Positions 28,948 to 38,685 of a stretch of DNA of 64,000 nucleotides are shown piece after piece. How positions within the stretch are numbered: position 1 is the stretch's first letter; every line of letters begins with the position of its first letter. The stretch covers positions 1,721,813 to 1,785,812 of the forward strand of contig NZ_VUOC01000001.1 in assembly GCF_008386695.1 (NCBI RefSeq). Reading direction: 5' to 3'. This DNA comes from Chitinophaga agrisoli (GTDB taxonomy: Bacteria > Bacteroidota > Bacteroidia > Chitinophagales > Chitinophagaceae). The position numbers were made by a program, and so were the translations under genes. The notes under the pieces are model-generated. The model made no database searches and had not been told where the DNA came from. It saw only the letters and a program-made list of their open reading frames with translations.

Positions 28948-29925
28948 ATGAATAGATACTTTACCAGGATAATGTTACTGTTCGCAGGCACGTTGTCGTT
29001 CTCAGCGGCCAATGCCCAGCAGGACGTGCAGTTCAGTCAGTATATGTTCAATGGGTTGTACATCAATCCCGCCTACGCAGGCTACCGGGAGCAATGGAAC
29101 GTAAATGTGTTTTACCGTACCCAATGGCAGGGTTTCCCCGGCGCGCCCAAAACCTTTTCCGCAGCGGCAGATGGTACCGTAAATGGCGACCGTATTGGCT
29201 TAGGCTTACAGGTAATAAACGATCAGTTAGGCATCCAGAAGAATACGGCCCTCTATGGCAGCTACGCCTACCGCATCCCACTGGATGAAAGCGGAGAGCG
29301 TACCCTGGCCGTTGGTATTGGCGCCGGTTTCCTGCAGCAAAGGTTAAACCTGTCCGCACTGGATCCCGCTAACCAGAACGATCCCCTGCTGCTCAGCGCT
29401 AAAAAAACATCCTTTATGCCAGATGCCCGCGCGGGTATATACTATAACAGCGAACGCCTGTTTGCAGGTGTCTCTGCAGATAACCTCATCACCAACGCCT
29501 TCCAGAAAGGCGATGGCTTAAAGACTTACCTGCCGGTAAAACCGCACCTGTATTTCACCTTTGGCGGCTTGCTGCCGTTATCAGAAGAGGTGCTGCTAAA
29601 GCCCTCCCTGTTGGTAAAAGAAGACTTTGCCGGTCCTACCAGCGTAGACCTGAATGCCTTTTTCCTGATCTCTCAGAAACTGTGGCTGGGTGGCGCTTAC
29701 CGTACTGCTGTATTGAACAGGGATAACATCGATAATAATGTTACCAGATCCGGCGCATGGGTAGCCATGGCGGAGATCTTCATCAGCAGCAAGCTGCGCC
29801 TGGGTTATGCCTACGATCAGACCATCAACGGCACCGGTGCTAACAGCTACACCACGCATGAGTTCTCCCTCGGTTACTTCTTTGAGAAACGTAAGGCCAG
29901 GATGCTGTCTCCCAGGTATTTCTAA
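28948..29925 (+). CDS. PorP/SprF family type IX secretion outer-membrane protein
   Basis: A 325-residue outer-membrane protein of the PorP/SprF family. The signal peptide ends near ANAQ (24). The family signature follows at once: QDVQFSQYMFNGLYINPAYAGYREQWNVN, here split as DVQFSQYMFN and INPAYAGY, then RTQWQGFPGAPKTF. The C-terminus (YTTHEFSLGYFF) is barrel-like. PorP/SprF homologues adjacent to genes for proteins with type B C-terminal domains are thought to help secrete or anchor that specific cargo, so this one probably serves the giant DUF11 protein. It follows the giant gene after 81 nt containing a hairpin and precedes the OmpA-family gene by 2 nt. Confidence 0.93.
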   Translation: MNRYFTRIMLLFAGTLSFSAANAQQDVQFSQYMFNGLYINPAYAGYREQWNVNVFYRTQWQGFPGAPKTFSAAADGTVNGDRIGLGLQVINDQLGIQKNTALYGSYAYRIPLDESGERTLAVGIGAGFLQQRLNLSALDPANQNDPLLLSAKKTSFMPDARAGIYYNSERLFAGVSADNLITNAFQKGDGLKTYLPVKPHLYFTFGGLLPLSEEVLLKPSLLVKEDFAGPTSVDLNAFFLISQKLWLGGAYRTAVLNRDNIDNNVTRSGAWVAMAEIFISSKLRLGYAYDQTINGTGANSYTTHEFSLGYFFEKRKARMLSPRYF

Positions 29926-29927
29926 CA

Positions 29928-31955
29928 ATGATTACAACAACCACGATGTATAAAAAGAATTATCACCTCCGCGCACTGTTAGGCATATTGATGGCCGCCG
30001 CCGCTTACAACCCGGCCCAGGCTCAGTATGTAAAGAAACAGGCCGATGAGAAGGCGCTGTTGTATAATTATGCAAAAGCCACCTCATTATACGATAAAGC
30101 ATATAATAAAAAAGCCACCGCAGAATCAGCCCGCGGGGCAGCGGAAAGCTACCGCCATATGAATGACTATGTGAACGCAGAGCCCTGGTATGCAAAGCTG
30201 GTGGCCATGCCGGAGCATACCGCCCAGGATGAGATGCACTATGCGGCCATACTAATGAACAATAGCAAATACGAGGAGGCAAAAGCCGTGCTGGACAGCT
30301 TCTTAACAAAGATGCCCGGCGATAAGCTGGGAGAAAGCATGCGCCAGGGTTGCGACAGCGCGGTGAAATGGCTGGCGGCCCCGGTAAGAGGCGGCTTCCA
30401 GGACCTACAGGCCATCAACAGTGAATGGTCTGATTGGAGTACCGCTTTCAGCAATGGCAAGATCATCTTCGCCTCTGACCGTCCCTATGATTCCTTAAGG
30501 AATGAGTCTTTTCTCGGTAGTAACTATATCCGTAAAAGCTACTACAGCTGGACGGGTAACAGCTACCTGCACCTCTACGAAAGCAATGGCTTCGATAGTA
30601 GCAGCCTCCGCCCCCTGGACCGTATCGTGAATGGCGATTATCACAGCGCCAGCGCCAGCTACACGGCTGATGGCAGCAAAATGTATTATGCCGTGACCAG
30701 CCTGGCCAGCAAAGGCCGTAGCTTCCTGGGTAAAGATGAGCCCTACACCCTGAACGTAGAGATCATGGAACGCCGTTGGGATACCGCCGCAGGCAACTGG
30801 AAATTATCCGTACTGTTCCCGTATAACGAGATCTTCCACTATCCCGTAGGCGACCCGTTTATTACGGCTGATGGAAAAACGATCTACTTTGTGGCGGACT
30901 ATGGCGACAAAGGAAGCGGCGGTACAGACATCTATTACAGCACCCGCGATGATAACGGTCAGTGGCAAACGCCTGTGAACATGGGACCGGAGATCAATAC
31001 CCCCGGTAACGAGCGCACGCCGGTATTCGATAATAAAGGCGTATTATACTTTGCTACAGATGGCCGCCCCGGTATGGGAGGCCTGGATATCTTCAAAGCC
31101 GTACAGGCAAAAGGCGCCTGGACAATAACCAACATGCGCCCGCCGGTAAACAGCGCCCAGGATGATTTTGCCCCGGTCTTCAGCCCGGACGATTTCTTTT
31201 GGTTCTCTTCCAACAGAACGGAGGGCAAAGGCAGCGATGATATCTACAGCTTCAAAGCATTCCGGATCCTGGTATTTAGCCTGTCAGGTAAAGCCACGGA
31301 TAAAAAGACCGGCCTTCCTTTATCCAATGCAACCATCACGCTCAAAAACAACGAAACAGGCAAACCTGCTGATGTAACAACAGACGAAGAAGGTAATTAC
31401 CGCTTCCCCCTGGACAGCTTATCCTCCTACGGCTTAGCGGCAGAAAGGAACGGTTACAATGGCGTAACAGGTGTAGCGGTTACCACCAAAGGCCTGCTGG
31501 AATCACAGGAGCTGCACCAGGATATTGTAATGGAGCAGCCGCAGCCGGAAGTAAAACCGGAGCCTACCGCGCCGGAACCACCAGATCTGGAAGTAAATAA
31601 GCATTTCAAGTTGGAGAACGTGTACTTCGATGTAGCCAAATCGAACATTACGCCCAAGGCTAAACCGGAACTGGATAAATTGGCTGCCCTGCTCAATGAG
31701 AATCCTACCTGGAAAGTGGAGATCGCTACCCATACAGACTCCCGCTCCAGTGATAGCTATAACCTGAAACTGTCCCAGCAGCGGGCAGAGTCAATTGTAA
31801 AATACCTGGGAACAAAAGGAGTGGATAAAACGCGTTTAGTGGCGAAAGGATATGGTGAAACAAGATTGCTGAACCGTTGTGCGAATGGCGTACGTTGTAC
31901 GGAAGCAGAGCACCAGGAAAACCGCAGATCAGAATTTACGATTTTGAATAAGTAA
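29928..31955 (+). CDS. OmpA-family protein with TPR-like, PD40 and carboxypeptidase-regulatory domains (PorE-like)
   Basis: A 675-residue envelope protein. The ATG at 29946 (MYKKNYHLRALLGILMAAAAY...AQAQ) gives the better signal peptide; the frame opens at 29928, two bases after the porP-like stop. Domains in order: TPR-like helices (about 35-140), WD40/PD40-like propeller repeats (about 150-440, KIIFASDRPYDS, KMYYAVTSL, TIYFVADYGDKGSGGTDIYY, VLYFATDGRPGMGGLDIF, FFWFSSNRTEGKGSDDIYSF), a CarboxypepD_reg domain (about 450-530) and a peptidoglycan-binding OmpA domain (about 560-675, ending RRSEFTIL). This is the usual third partner of PorP-type genes and probably tethers the secretion or surface complex to the cell wall. 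Confidence 0.9.
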   Translation: MITTTTMYKKNYHLRALLGILMAAAAYNPAQAQYVKKQADEKALLYNYAKATSLYDKAYNKKATAESARGAAESYRHMNDYVNAEPWYAKLVAMPEHTAQDEMHYAAILMNNSKYEEAKAVLDSFLTKMPGDKLGESMRQGCDSAVKWLAAPVRGGFQDLQAINSEWSDWSTAFSNGKIIFASDRPYDSLRNESFLGSNYIRKSYYSWTGNSYLHLYESNGFDSSSLRPLDRIVNGDYHSASASYTADGSKMYYAVTSLASKGRSFLGKDEPYTLNVEIMERRWDTAAGNWKLSVLFPYNEIFHYPVGDPFITADGKTIYFVADYGDKGSGGTDIYYSTRDDNGQWQTPVNMGPEINTPGNERTPVFDNKGVLYFATDGRPGMGGLDIFKAVQAKGAWTITNMRPPVNSAQDDFAPVFSPDDFFWFSSNRTEGKGSDDIYSFKAFRILVFSLSGKATDKKTGLPLSNATITLKNNETGKPADVTTDEEGNYRFPLDSLSSYGLAAERNGYNGVTGVAVTTKGLLESQELHQDIVMEQPQPEVKPEPTAPEPPDLEVNKHFKLENVYFDVAKSNITPKAKPELDKLAALLNENPTWKVEIATHTDSRSSDSYNLKLSQQRAESIVKYLGTKGVDKTRLVAKGYGETRLLNRCANGVRCTEAEHQENRRSEFTILNK

Positions 31956-31983
31956 GAGGACAACAACAAACAATCAATTAGCG

Positions 31984-32017
31984 CGACCGTTGAGGTTATT
32001 CTTAACCTTAACGGTCG
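31984..32017. terminator. Bidirectional terminator between convergent genes
   Basis: CGACCGTT at 31984-31991 pairs with AACGGTCG at 32010-32017, and the stem continues inward through GAGGTTA/TAACCTT with one G-T pair, giving about 15 bp with a 4-nt loop. It lies between the OmpA-family gene (+) and the second sigma gene (-). Confidence 0.75.
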
Positions 32018-32036
32018 ATTGTTTGAAAAGCAGGAT

Positions 32037-32603
32037 TTACCCCGGCAATAAAGCCCCTGTCACCGCAATAGCGATAAAAAGATACAGCTCTCCGCTCAAT
32101 TCCCGCCGCAGCACCTGCAACGCTTTACTGATGTGTTTTTCTACCGTTTTAACAGAAATACCCATTTCATGGGCAATAGCTTTGTAGCTTAAGCTGTTGT
32201 AGTAGTTCAGCATAAATGCCTGGCGGCATTTCTCCGGCAGGGTATCAATACCTGCCTTTATTCTTTGTCGTAATGCTACATGTTCATAGGGATCGGGTTG
32301 TGAGGCTTCTGCCTCCTGCTCCTGCCGCAGCAGGTAGGAATGGTGGGGCGCCCTGGCCAGCCGGTCCCGCAATATGGTAGATACCTTGTACTTTACCGCA
32401 TTGTTCAGGTACCCGCCTATATTAATATCTGCCGGTAGCTCAAACCGGCGCAGATACAGGCTCACATAGATGTCCTGCAGGATATCCTGGGTCAGCTCCC
32501 TGTCTTTTAATACGCTGTAAGCCTGGTTGGTTAATCCTATTACCGTTTGCTGGTACAATCGTTCAAAAGCCTTGGCGTCCCCCTGTTGTATGTCCTGCCA
32601 CAA
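32037..32603 (-). CDS. ECF sigma factor (Bacteroidota SusC/D-linked type)
   Basis: A 188-residue ECF sigma factor. Region 2 is AFERLYQQTVIGLTNQAYSV...LTQDILQDIYVSLYLRR; region 4 is LPEKCRQAFMLNYYNSLSYKAIAHEMGISVKTVEKHISKAL. The last residues (LYLFIAIAVTGALLPG) form a short hydrophobic tail common in this subfamily. No ATG is available: the frame stays open upstream to a stop near 32680 without an ATG, and a TTG at 32601-32603 fits both the family length and the promoter-like element at 32648. It is divergent from FecR/SusC/SusD, which it probably drives. Confidence 0.88.
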   Translation of the reverse strand: MWQDIQQGDAKAFERLYQQTVIGLTNQAYSVLKDRELTQDILQDIYVSLYLRRFELPADINIGGYLNNAVKYKVSTILRDRLARAPHHSYLLRQEQEAEASQPDPYEHVALRQRIKAGIDTLPEKCRQAFMLNYYNSLSYKAIAHEMGISVKTVEKHISKALQVLRRELSGELYLFIAIAVTGALLPG

Positions 32604-32647
32604 TGCCTCGTATGTAGGATCGTTACTGATATACTGAATTTTCCCCG

Positions 32648-32655
32648 CAAAAATA
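32648..32655 (-). promoter_or_regulatory. Putative -7 element for the second sigma gene
   Basis: Minus strand TATTTTTG matches TAnnTTTG. It sits 45 nt before the TTG start and would leave a leader of about 35 nt. The -33 position reads CATG and not TTTG. A nearby perfect palindrome AAACATGTTT (32691-32700) lies in the middle of the divergent region. Confidence 0.45.
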
Positions 32656-32796
32656 TCCTGCCGCCCTAAAACGGCATGTTATCTTATTGTAAACATGTTT
32701 GGCCCAATGTTAACTTAATATGAATTGTCCTTTTTTCGCAAAAAAGGGATGGGGGGAAACTCCTTTTCACGAGATAATATATCAAAGCAGCACGGC

Positions 32797-33822
32797 ATGA
32801 CCCAAGAGCGATTAAAATATTTACTGGACAGGTACCTGGATCAGACAGCTACAGAAGAGGAGCTGCAGGAGTATGCTGCCTGGTACCAGCAGCAATCGCA
32901 TACAGAAGAGCCGCTGTTTAAACAGGAGGGGGGAGAGGATGCCCGTGCGTACAGCCGCCAGCTCTATGCCGGCATCAGCGCTAAGATCAGGATGCTGGAG
33001 CCGCAAACGCGTAAAAGACCCGTGTTGCATTATATGAAATGGGCGGCAGCTGCGGCCGCGGTAGCCGTTGGCGTTATAGTGCTGTACAATAGTACCCGTA
33101 CTAAAGATCTGACTGCCATTGCCCAAAGGGAAACACAGTATGACCGGCAGGTGGTCGTTACAAATAATACAGACAAGGCCCGCAGGATCCAGCTGCAGGA
33201 TGGTTCCATCGCAGAGCTGTCCCCGGGTAGTGAGGTAAGTTATAACGATCCTTTTGGCAGCCATGACAGGGAACTGCATTTAAAAGGCAAGGGTTTCTTC
33301 GAGGTAGCGCAGCATGCCCCTAAACCCTTTACCGTGTACGGCCATAACATTGTTACTACGGCGCTGGGCACCGCCTTCACGGTTACGGCCTGGCCGCAGG
33401 AACATAATGTATGGGTAGCCTTGCATAGCGGCAAGGTAGTGGTGAAGAACAGCCGCATGAAAGATGTATACCTGTTGCCAGGCCAGCAGTTATCCTGCAA
33501 TCTGGCTACAGGTAAGGCTACCCTTCAGTCCATTGCCACAAACGGCGCTACTGCACAAGCGGCTGCCGTGCCCACACTGGGCGGGCGCACCGGCTTTACC
33601 GCCAGCTTTGACCAGGCGCCCATGACAGCCGTACTGGATTCCCTGCAGGCAGGGTACGATGTGCCGCTCAAGTATAACAGGAATGACATGGAAGATCTCC
33701 TGTTCTCCGGCAGCATCCGGGAAACAGACTCCCTGTCACAGGTATTGAAACGCATTGCTTTACTCTATGATCTGAAAATTAAGCCAACGGATAGGCAATT
33801 TATTATTCGAAAAAATCACTAA
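32797..33822 (+). CDS. FecR-family anti-sigma factor
   Basis: A 341-residue anti-sigma factor. The cytoplasmic start is MTQERLKYLLDRYLDQTATEEEL; I chose the ATG at 32797 over the TTG at 32725, which lies in a region of hairpin sequence. A single transmembrane helix (AAAAAVAVGVIVLYN, about 85-100) is followed by the FecR domain (RRIQLQDGSIAELSPGSEVSY...GKGFFEVAQ...FTVYGHNIVTTALGTAFTV) and a DUF4974-like C-terminus (FDQAPMTAVLDSLQAGYDV). It pairs with the divergent sigma gene. The SusC that follows lacks an STN domain, so the signal route to this FecR is less obvious than in the first locus. Confidence 0.9.
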   Translation: MTQERLKYLLDRYLDQTATEEELQEYAAWYQQQSHTEEPLFKQEGGEDARAYSRQLYAGISAKIRMLEPQTRKRPVLHYMKWAAAAAAVAVGVIVLYNSTRTKDLTAIAQRETQYDRQVVVTNNTDKARRIQLQDGSIAELSPGSEVSYNDPFGSHDRELHLKGKGFFEVAQHAPKPFTVYGHNIVTTALGTAFTVTAWPQEHNVWVALHSGKVVVKNSRMKDVYLLPGQQLSCNLATGKATLQSIATNGATAQAAAVPTLGGRTGFTASFDQAPMTAVLDSLQAGYDVPLKYNRNDMEDLLFSGSIRETDSLSQVLKRIALLYDLKIKPTDRQFIIRKNH

Positions 33823-33836
33823 CTAAATATTGAAGT

Positions 33837-36800
33837 ATGATCACGCAACAGAGCTGTAAAGCTGTGAAGGGGCATGTTATGTCCTGCATGCTGCTCCTTT
33901 TTATTTCCCTGTTTTCCCTATCGCTGTCCGCGCAGTACAAAAAGATACGGGTAAAGGGATTAGTGGAAAATGAGAAGGGGGAAGCCCTGGAGGGCGTAAC
34001 CGTAGAATTGATCAGCGGACAGGCCCCTGCCCGGCAGGTAGCGCTTACCAACCAGTCGGGTATGTTTGTATTCGATGCACCCGCTGCCCAGGGACCCTAT
34101 GTATTCCATATCTCACATATAGGATACACCGCGCAAACCCTGCGTAAGGAAAAGCTAGACGCAGAAAAAGAGGAAGCCCTGTACATTATCTTAAAGACCA
34201 GCACCACCTCGCTGGACGAAGTAGTGGTAAGTTACGGCCGCCAGCGCCGCCGCGATGTGACCGGCGCTATCGTACAGCTGGACGCCGCCGGCGTAAAGGA
34301 TATGCCGGTAGGGCAGTTTGCGCAGCAGCTGCAGGGCAAGATCCCCGGCGTGCAGGTAGATCAGACGAATGGCCAGCCAGGCAGGGGCATGCAGTTCCGC
34401 ATACGCGGCGCCGCCTCCCTGGCCCTGGGCAATCAGCCGCTGTTTGTAGTGGATGGTATCCCCATTACCGGCAGCATCAATAATATCAACCCCTCGGAAA
34501 TTGAATCCATCACCGTACTGAAAGATGCTTCCGCCAGCGCGCTGTATGGCTCCAGGGCAGCAAATGGCGTGGTGCTTATTGTCACCAAACACGCCAGGCC
34601 CGGCGATGCGAAAATAGAGCTCAACGCCTGGTACGGCGTGCAGGCCATCCCCCAGAAAGGAAGACCTAAATTGATGACCGCCCGCGAATTTGCGGAGTTC
34701 GAAAATGAATACTACGAAGACAAAGCAAAGTATGAGAACTCTACCGCCACGGTGCCGGATATATATAAGAACCCCGAGCGCTATGGCGAAGGCACTAACT
34801 GGTTTAATACTCTTACCCGCAACGCGCCCATACAACACTATGATCTCACCTTTACCACCGGTACAGACAAAGCCTCTTCCGCGGTAATGGTAGGTTACCA
34901 GGATCAGCAGGGGGTAATACTGAATACCGGTACCCGGCTTTTTACCTTACGCCTTAACCAGGATTTTAGTTTTAATAACAAAAAGCTAAAGATAGGTTTT
35001 GGCCTGGCGCCCAGCTACCGCATAGATCATAATAGCAGGCTGTCCACAGAAGGCGTGAATGGTTTGATCGAGAAGATCGTGGAAGCCAGTCCCCTGATCG
35101 CCCCGGTAGATGAAAATGGCAACATGCCCCAGTACGTGAGCACCACCGGTATGGTGGCCAACCTAAACCCCTATGCGCAGTTCATGCTCAAAAGGGAAGA
35201 TTATAAGACCGGCCGTTTACTGGGTAATACCTACCTGAACTACCAGATCTTAGACGGATTGATGCTGAAAACAAACGTAGCCCTGGATAAGGGGGCAGAA
35301 ACCAGTAACCAGTTTACGCCTGCTTTCATTTCTTCCACCGGCGTGGCAACAGGTCTGAGCAGCTCCGTAGACAACTATTCCTGGACAGCGGAAGCTACCC
35401 TTAACTATACCAAAACCTTCTTTAAATATCATCATATAGAAGCGCTGGTAGGTTACTCCGCGCAACAGTTCGACCAGGAAAGCAATACCGTATCCGGTAC
35501 CAACTTCGCCAGCGAGGAAGTACCCTGGCTCAGTACCGCCACGGCTATCTCCGCCGGTTCCAGCAATACCACGCATTACTCATTGCTGTCAGAAATTGCC
35601 CGTCTTAACTATAACTACAAAGACAAATACCTGCTGTCTGGCGCTATCCGCCGCGATGGTTCTTCCCGCTTTGGCGCGCTGCGTAAGTATGGTAACTTTC
35701 CCTCTGTATCCGCCGGCTGGATCATCAGTAACGAAAGATTCATGGAAAACATAAAACCCGTTAACTTCCTGAAGATCCGCGCCAGCTATGGTATCACCGG
35801 TAATAACGACCTGGGTAACTACCAGGCCGTTTCACAGGTAGGACAGAGCAACTATGTATTGGGTAACACACTGGTACCAGGCCTCGCGCCCAGCTCTGTA
35901 GGCAACCAGGAACTGGCATGGGAAAGGAACAAACAATGGGATATAGGTGTAGACCTCTCCGTACTGAATAACAGGCTCACCTTCACTTATGATTACTATC
36001 ATAAATTATCAGATGGCCTTATTCAGGAAAGACCCATTCCCCGTGCATCCGGTTATACGTCCATTACTTCTAACGTAGGCGCCCTGGCCCTGTGGGGACA
36101 TGAGTTCAGCGTGAACGCCAACATCATTGATAAAAAGGACCTGCAATGGAACGCCGCTTTTAATATTTCTTTCAACAGGAATATCATCAAATCACTCGTA
36201 GCGCCCGGGTTCATCCGCAGGAATAACACCATCACATCAGACTACTGGCGCAACCAGGTAGGCCACCACCTGGGCGCTTTCTACGGTTTCGTGTTCGAAG
36301 GTTTGTATAAAGATGAGCAGGACCTCGCCAATTCTGCTAAGTACGGTACCAGCTCCGCCGTAGGTACGATCAAGATGAAAGATGTGGTAGAAGACGGGGT
36401 GATCAACGAAAGCGACCGTACCTTCATCGGCGATCCTAATCCTGATTTCCTCTATGGTTTCACCAACACTGTAACCTATAAGCGTTTCGACCTCTCCGTA
36501 GCTGTATCCGGCTCCGTAGGCGGACAGATCTTAAACGCTTCCCGCTGGGCTTACCTCACCAACCTGGATGGCGCCCGTATGCTGCTGGCTGCCGCAAAAG
36601 ACCGTTGGCGCTCACCGGAAAACCCGGGCTCCGGCATCTATCCCAGAACACTGACAGGCACCACCGCTTTAGGCCGTTCTGTTAATAGCCAGTGGCTGGA
36701 AGATGCTACTTACCTCACCGTAAAGAACATCACCCTGGGATATAACATAGGGCTGGGTAACAGCCTGGCCATAAAAGCCATCCGCGTATACGCCTCCGTG

Positions 36801-36947
36801 CAGAACGCATTCATCTTTACCGGTTACACAGGCATTAACCCGGAGATCAGCCTGGATGGCCTCAACGGCAGGTCGCAGGGTATAGATGAAAATGCGTATC
36901 CCACGCCCAGGACCTTTGCCCTTGGTTTCACCGCCACCTTTAAATAA
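33837..36947 (+). CDS. SusC/RagA-like TonB-dependent transporter
   Basis: A 1036-residue outer-membrane transporter. The signal peptide (MSCMLLLFISLFSLSLSAQ) begins at an internal ATG at 33879; the frame opens at 33837. Domains: CarboxypepD_reg (about 38-115, VKGLVENEKGEALEGVTVEL), plug (about 130-250, LDEVVVSYGRQRRRDVTGAI, FRIRGAASL, PLFVVDGIPI), and the barrel, ending TFALGFTATFK. No STN domain is present between the signal peptide and the CarboxypepD_reg domain. It starts 14 nt after FecR and SusD follows after 18 nt. Confidence 0.95.
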   Translation: MITQQSCKAVKGHVMSCMLLLFISLFSLSLSAQYKKIRVKGLVENEKGEALEGVTVELISGQAPARQVALTNQSGMFVFDAPAAQGPYVFHISHIGYTAQTLRKEKLDAEKEEALYIILKTSTTSLDEVVVSYGRQRRRDVTGAIVQLDAAGVKDMPVGQFAQQLQGKIPGVQVDQTNGQPGRGMQFRIRGAASLALGNQPLFVVDGIPITGSINNINPSEIESITVLKDASASALYGSRAANGVVLIVTKHARPGDAKIELNAWYGVQAIPQKGRPKLMTAREFAEFENEYYEDKAKYENSTATVPDIYKNPERYGEGTNWFNTLTRNAPIQHYDLTFTTGTDKASSAVMVGYQDQQGVILNTGTRLFTLRLNQDFSFNNKKLKIGFGLAPSYRIDHNSRLSTEGVNGLIEKIVEASPLIAPVDENGNMPQYVSTTGMVANLNPYAQFMLKREDYKTGRLLGNTYLNYQILDGLMLKTNVALDKGAETSNQFTPAFISSTGVATGLSSSVDNYSWTAEATLNYTKTFFKYHHIEALVGYSAQQFDQESNTVSGTNFASEEVPWLSTATAISAGSSNTTHYSLLSEIARLNYNYKDKYLLSGAIRRDGSSRFGALRKYGNFPSVSAGWIISNERFMENIKPVNFLKIRASYGITGNNDLGNYQAVSQVGQSNYVLGNTLVPGLAPSSVGNQELAWERNKQWDIGVDLSVLNNRLTFTYDYYHKLSDGLIQERPIPRASGYTSITSNVGALALWGHEFSVNANIIDKKDLQWNAAFNISFNRNIIKSLVAPGFIRRNNTITSDYWRNQVGHHLGAFYGFVFEGLYKDEQDLANSAKYGTSSAVGTIKMKDVVEDGVINESDRTFIGDPNPDFLYGFTNTVTYKRFDLSVAVSGSVGGQILNASRWAYLTNLDGARMLLAAAKDRWRSPENPGSGIYPRTLTGTTALGRSVNSQWLEDATYLTVKNITLGYNIGLGNSLAIKAIRVYASVQNAFIFTGYTGINPEISLDGLNGRSQGIDENAYPTPRTFALGFTATFK

Positions 36948-36971
36948 CTGTCTCCATTCAAAAGCATGCAT

Positions 36972-38528
36972 ATGAAAAGGCTATATATCTTCATCACCAT
37001 ACTTGCGTTCACCGCAGTCTCCTGCAAAAAGAGCTTTATTGATCTGTCGCCGCAGGACCAGATCTCCGGCGCCAACCTTTACAAAACAGAGCCCCTGCTC
37101 CGGCAGGCCCTCATAGGCGCTTACACGCCCCTCCGCGACCTGATGGTCAACGATTTTTACACCGGCGAAATGCGCTCCGATAACACGCATTACGAATTTT
37201 ACCAGGTAGACCGTGGCACCGCATACGTGCAGCGCGAAAATATCGCAGACTTTACAGACGATCCCACCAATGCCTACACCAATGCCGTATACTTCCATTG
37301 TTATAACGGCATTACCCGCGCAAACCTGGTCCTGGAAAATATGGGACAAGCGCCCCTCTCAGACACCGCCGCCAATGACATCGCCGGCCAGGCGGAATTC
37401 ATCCGCGCCTTTAACTATTTCAAGCTGGTAAGATACTTTGGCGGTGTGCCCCTGTTCCTCAAGAGCATCAGGAAAGCAGACGATGCTTTCCTGCCCCGTT
37501 CCACCGCAGACGAAGTATACGCGCAGATCATCAAAGACGCACAGGACGCCGTTGCCAAACTGAGCGATCCCGTTTTCGCCGCTAACAAACAAGGCGGCCA
37601 GGCCACCAAAGGCGCTGCTACCATGCTGCTGGCAGAAGTATACATGACACAGAAAAAGTATGCAGAAGCCGCAACCTTACTCACTTCCCTGGATGCAATG
37701 GGCTACGACCTGCTCACAGACTATGCCGCCGTATTCTCACCCGCCAATAAGAATAGCCGGGAATCCATCTTTGAGGTGCAATACCTGGAAGGGCTGCAGG
37801 GTAACCAGTTCAGCGATTTCATCTACCGCTTCCTGCCACGCTCCCTCGATACAAAGATCATCACCGGCGTTAAATCAAATAACCGCACCATCGGTGGCTG
37901 GAACACCCCCACCCAGGACATGATCGCCACCTACGAACCAGACGATAAACGCCTCGACGCTTCTATCGGTATCGCAGAAGGCGCTTACGACGCCAGCTTC
38001 CAGTTCACCTTTTCCGCCAACAAAAGCGTATTGAACTACACGCCGGCAGCAGGCAAAGTAGGGGTGCCATACATAAAAAAATACCTGCACACGCACGCCA
38101 ACCCCCTCAACACGGATGATAACTGGCCCATCTACCGCTATGCAGACGCACTGCTCATGCTGGCAGAGGCGCTCAACGAACAAGGCAATGGCGGCGCCGC
38201 CCTCGCCTCGCTGAACCGTGTACGCGCCCGTGCCTTTGGCGATGGCGCCCACAACATCACCACCACCGCCCAGGCCGTCCTCCGCGACATCATCGCGCAC
38301 GAGCGCCGCGTAGAGCTGGCCTTCGAGAACCATCGCTGGCACGACCTCGTACGCACCGGCAAAGCAATAGAAGTAATGAATGCAGACGGCATCCGCCTGA
38401 AACAGATTTACCCCTATCTGTCACCTGCCAGCTACCAGGTAAACGCTAATAAGTTATTATTCCCGATACCACAATCAGAGAGGGATTTGAATCCGGCGCT
38501 TGCGCAGAACCCGGGTTATCCGCAGTAA
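36972..38528 (+). CDS. SusD/RagB-like nutrient-binding lipoprotein
   Basis: A 518-residue lipoprotein with the lipobox AVSC (MKRLYIFITILAFTAVSCKK). I start at the ATG at 36972; another Met lies two codons upstream at 36966. The SusD fold is supported by QAEFIRAFNYFKLVRYFGGVP, AATMLLAEVYMTQKKYAEAA, YRYADALLMLAEALNEQG, and the C-terminal blocks DIIAHERRVELAFENHRWHDL and PIPQSERDLNPALAQNPGYPQ. It is the last gene of the locus; no hydrolase gene accompanies it, so the substrate cannot be guessed. Confidence 0.95.
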   Translation: MKRLYIFITILAFTAVSCKKSFIDLSPQDQISGANLYKTEPLLRQALIGAYTPLRDLMVNDFYTGEMRSDNTHYEFYQVDRGTAYVQRENIADFTDDPTNAYTNAVYFHCYNGITRANLVLENMGQAPLSDTAANDIAGQAEFIRAFNYFKLVRYFGGVPLFLKSIRKADDAFLPRSTADEVYAQIIKDAQDAVAKLSDPVFAANKQGGQATKGAATMLLAEVYMTQKKYAEAATLLTSLDAMGYDLLTDYAAVFSPANKNSRESIFEVQYLEGLQGNQFSDFIYRFLPRSLDTKIITGVKSNNRTIGGWNTPTQDMIATYEPDDKRLDASIGIAEGAYDASFQFTFSANKSVLNYTPAAGKVGVPYIKKYLHTHANPLNTDDNWPIYRYADALLMLAEALNEQGNGGAALASLNRVRARAFGDGAHNITTTAQAVLRDIIAHERRVELAFENHRWHDLVRTGKAIEVMNADGIRLKQIYPYLSPASYQVNANKLLFPIPQSERDLNPALAQNPGYPQ

Positions 38529-38548
38529 TAGATATTCATATAAAAAGG

Positions 38549-38578
38549 AGCGTCTCAATAACATTGAGGCGCTTTTTT
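38549..38578 (+). terminator. Intrinsic terminator of the second Sus-type locus
   Basis: AGCGTCTCAAT (38549-38559), loop AAC, ATTGAGGCGCT (38563-38573) form an 11-bp stem with one G-T pair, followed by a run of T. Confidence 0.9.
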
Positions 38579-38685
38579 GTGAGGCATAGGAAGAAGCGAT
38601 TACTAACGTAAATCATCTTTATCTATTGATTATCAATATATAATTATAAGCAAAATTGTTTACCTAAAATCGTTATATTTGTATT

